Source: Gonapodya prolifera JEL478
Taxonomy: Eukaryota > Monoblepharomycota > Monoblepharidomycetes > Monoblepharidales > Gonapodyaceae
NCBI GenBank assembly: GCA_001574975.1
Contig: KQ965787.1
Span: forward strand, 159,093-223,092
Direction: 5' to 3'
DNA: 64,000 nucleotides
Shown: positions 61,700-64,000 of the stretch, piece after piece
Layout: every line of letters begins with the position of its first letter
Numbering within the stretch: position 1 is the first letter of the stretch
The notes under the pieces: generated by a model
The model's database searches: none
What the model saw: the letters and a program-made list of their open reading frames with translations, nothing else
Told to the model about the DNA's origin: nothing
Translations under genes and position numbers: made by a program

Positions 61700-62208
61700 G
61701 CACGCTGCGAAGCTCCTTGTCCCTAACAGCGCTGCCGTCTTTGCGAGATGGAGCAGGGGCGACGGCTAATCAAGCGGTGAAACTCGGCTGTTTGAAACAA
61801 GTGAAGGATACAAAATTGGAGTGCATGTTCTGGTATCGCGTTTGGATCTATGCTTGCTACTTTGTAAGATGCTCCATGATTTGCGCGCACCGTCAAATCC
61901 ATACTACTGCTCCCCTCAAGAACGCTTCGAGTGTTCTCCGGAACTCGATTAACGACAAGAACTATTAATGTACTCGATGTCATGGAACCCAAGCCTGTAA
62001 TCGATGCCGGCAGTAACAAGCATGTTTCGCTTTGGGTGCCACATAACTGCACGTCCACAGTGGAGAACAGAATCGGGTTCAATCATTCGCTATGTCAAAT
62101 AAATTGTGAACACACACCTTCCCTCAAACCAGCTCCCTCATTCATTGAGTGGTCAGTTTTCAGCTTGTCGCACAGGGAGTCTCCGTTCGAGCCCGTTGCG
62201 CCAGGCGT
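61700..62208. other. Intergenic region between TGR and WD40-like gene
   Basis: Frames on both strands (61684-61968 plus; 61723-62082 minus) lack recognisable domains. It probably contains the TGR promoter and the WD40-like 3' UTR. Confidence 0.35.
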
Positions 62209-63987
62209 TTATCTCGTCTTGATAAACCGCTGGTCCCACACGCACACCTCGGGTTGCGAACGGCGCGGGTATGCCACGAAGAGGCCCGATGGATCGAATG
62301 AAGGGGTGGAGTGGCTGCAAGTTGTGAGGTGGAGGATTTGAGGGGTCATCATATCGACTACCAACGCAGAACGGTGTTCTAACCCACCTCGACAAAGTTG
62401 TACCGCGTTCGGCAACGCCAAACCTCATTACTACTCCGTCACCGGTAGCAACCCTTCCGTCCCATACAACGCACTGGACCTCGGCGGCGGCGAGGCACAC
62501 GAGGAGCACGTTGCCACCCCCTTGGGCGCCGTTCACCGATATTGACGCGATTCTATCCGAAAAGCGGGAGGTGCGAGTGGTGGCGAGATTCGAAAACGTG
62601 GTGGAGATAAAGGTTTTATCCGCAGATCCGGAAAAGAGGTTGACAGGTTTGAGGAGTACGCGAGTGCGTGCTGTTGTGTGATAGAACAGTAAGTCCCCGT
62701 TCTTCAGCCTCTGAGCTTGGAATCGATGTCCAGACCACAAAGGGTCAGTGCGTCGAACGTACTATGGTCGATTTATGTATCTGTATCGAGGACTGGTCTC
62801 GAAGAGTGTAGTCTTGTGGGTTGGAGGTATCCAGTTTCCAAAACGTCTACCCAATAATTGGTTACGTACGAACGCACATCCAACGAATAATTCAGGCACT
62901 CACCACCTCTTTAGCCCCTCCAGCGGTTGCAACGACGGTACCTCCAGGTTTATCACCACACCAGCAGGCAGCGTACGTCCATGTGTCTGACACCCGATCT
63001 TTGATGCCCCGGGCAAGGTAGTTGGAAGCTGAAGGACTTCGGTAAGCGGATGGAAGGTCGCAAAGAAGGATCTACAATCACATTGAGGAGATGAGGGAAC
63101 ATGAATCATAGGGATACGCCTGAAATAGCTGCTTAAAGTGACCATTTCATGGCGCGATTTTGTAATTTCCCCTTTTTGTTGAAAGGAAAGGGCAGGCGCG
63201 ATAGCCAAAACATTGTTCGGGAGCCAGCATGCTGCCTCAGGCCACGTCACATCCAGCACGTTAGACGGAACCGTCTACAGTCAAGATTTTCCGCTCGATG
63301 AACACAATCACACTACTCCGCAGCAGCAACCACCCACAACAACGGGAATGCGTTTGTCCACGTCCCAGACCCTCACACACCCATCCAAGGTCGTCGTCAC
63401 AAGCATGTTGCTGAAGTCGTTATTCAATGGAGCCACTGGTCGACCTTGGTCCAACCGAGAGGGAACGGATAGAATCTCTCTGGGTTTGCGGGAGGTGTAC
63501 TTGGAGGAGTAGCTGGATCGAACAATTCGGACGGATTGGTGCTCCGTGGAACCCGACGTAGAACTGGACATCGAAGCTCGCGGTTGGGATTGTCGCGAGC
63601 CTGAAGCAGGTCCTAAATAAGCTCGAGTTGACTGGTTGTCGCAAGGGTCAAAGACCATGTCTACACACGTGATGAGCCTGACGGAGTGGAAACGACTGTT
63701 GAGTGCGATGGTGTCGAGAGGGATGTTGACACAGCACGAGACAAAGAAGTATGCTGACTTTGAACATCCGATCGGGAAGAGTTGCGGGAAACCAAGGTCC
63801 CGTTTGCTGAAGAAGTCGCTTGGAGTGGTGCGACAGGGGTCGACTCTGTGATTAACGCATCCTCCGCGACGCGCAGGATCGCCTACGACAGCTTTGCCAT
63901 CCGCTTCGACGAGCTTTTCGCCTTGGCGTGCTGTCGCAGCCACTTCTGGCGCTCGCTGCGAAATTTTTCCACCAAGCGAGTCGGCAT
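62209..63987 (-). CDS. WD40/beta-propeller-like protein, family not recognised
   Basis: Start MPTRLVEKFRSERQKWLRQH at 63987, a basic helix, then a Ser/Thr-rich linker (SRNSSRSDVQSQHTSLSRAV). Blade-like segments follow: NDFSNMLVTTTLDGCVRVWD then VDKRIPVV, VLDVTWPEAACWLPNNVLAI then APALSF, KTFISTTFSNLATTRTSRFS, VLLVCLAAAEVQCVVWDGRV, and finally FDPSGLFVAYPRRSQPEVCV then WDQRFIKTR with TAA at 62209-62211. The GCVRVWD, QCVVWD and EVCVWD endings are WD-type. Several introns are required and some joins were not verified. The specific complex is unknown. Confidence 0.6.
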
Positions 63988-64000
63988 TTGAACGTTAACG

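Overview
The window reads as nuclear DNA of a zoosporic early-diverging fungus, most likely a chytrid. Genes are intron-rich, with short introns that mostly open with GTGAGT or GTAAGT. The gene set is fungal: NAD-type glutamate dehydrogenase, single-chain urease, MIC10, and a chitin-deacetylase-like wall protein. It also holds CFAP20/BUG22, a ciliary-axoneme protein expected only in flagellated lineages, and a selenocysteine-type thioredoxin-glutathione reductase. Most of the sequence is CpG-rich, but two blocks contain no CpG at all, which suggests methylated and deaminated repeat DNA. No taxonomic search was possible, so the placement is an inference.

Layout. 1-9 kb: an ArsB/CitM-type permease running off the left edge, a flavin-reductase-like split-barrel protein, a GPI-anchored deacetylase-fold protein whose catalytic residues have been replaced, and GDH2. 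9.4-14.5 kb: a CpG-free block, a tRNA-like/SINE-like segment with a strong hairpin, a single-pass membrane protein with a Cys-rich ectodomain, and copy A of a dispersed inverted repeat. 14.5-22.3 kb: a Gly/Pro-rich single-pass membrane protein, an APC-family amino-acid permease, and a large secreted Cys-repeat plus Thr-rich adhesin-like gene with an assembly gap and an apparent frameshift. 23-26.3 kb: a complete urease. 26.6-30.5 kb: repeat copy B, a decayed paralogue of the Pro-rich membrane protein, and little else. 30.6-34.4 kb: a receptor-like gene with an LRR ectodomain, one membrane segment and a cytoplasmic SH3 domain. 34.8-49 kb: a dense block of housekeeping genes (CDC34-type E2, a DUF1003 membrane protein, CFAP20, NAC beta, POLE2, an epoxide hydrolase, and primase small subunit PRI1). 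49-52.8 kb: a hAT-type MITE with a target-site duplication, a CpG-free block with a C48/Ulp1-like protease fragment, and a decayed SDR gene. 53-64 kb: an F-box-like protein, a Cdc25-type rhodanese sharing a promoter region with MIC10, a DCN1-like protein, the selenoprotein TGR, and a WD40-like protein.

The strongest item is TGR. A glutaredoxin domain (CPWC) is fused to a high-Mr thioredoxin reductase (CVNVGC), and the last exon ends Gly-Cys-TGA-Gly-TAA, the animal-type GCUG terminus. Functional links between neighbours are weak, as expected for a eukaryote. The recurring theme is surface and cell-wall biology: four or five secreted or single-pass proteins with low-complexity linkers, plus redox and mitochondrial genes at the right-hand end.
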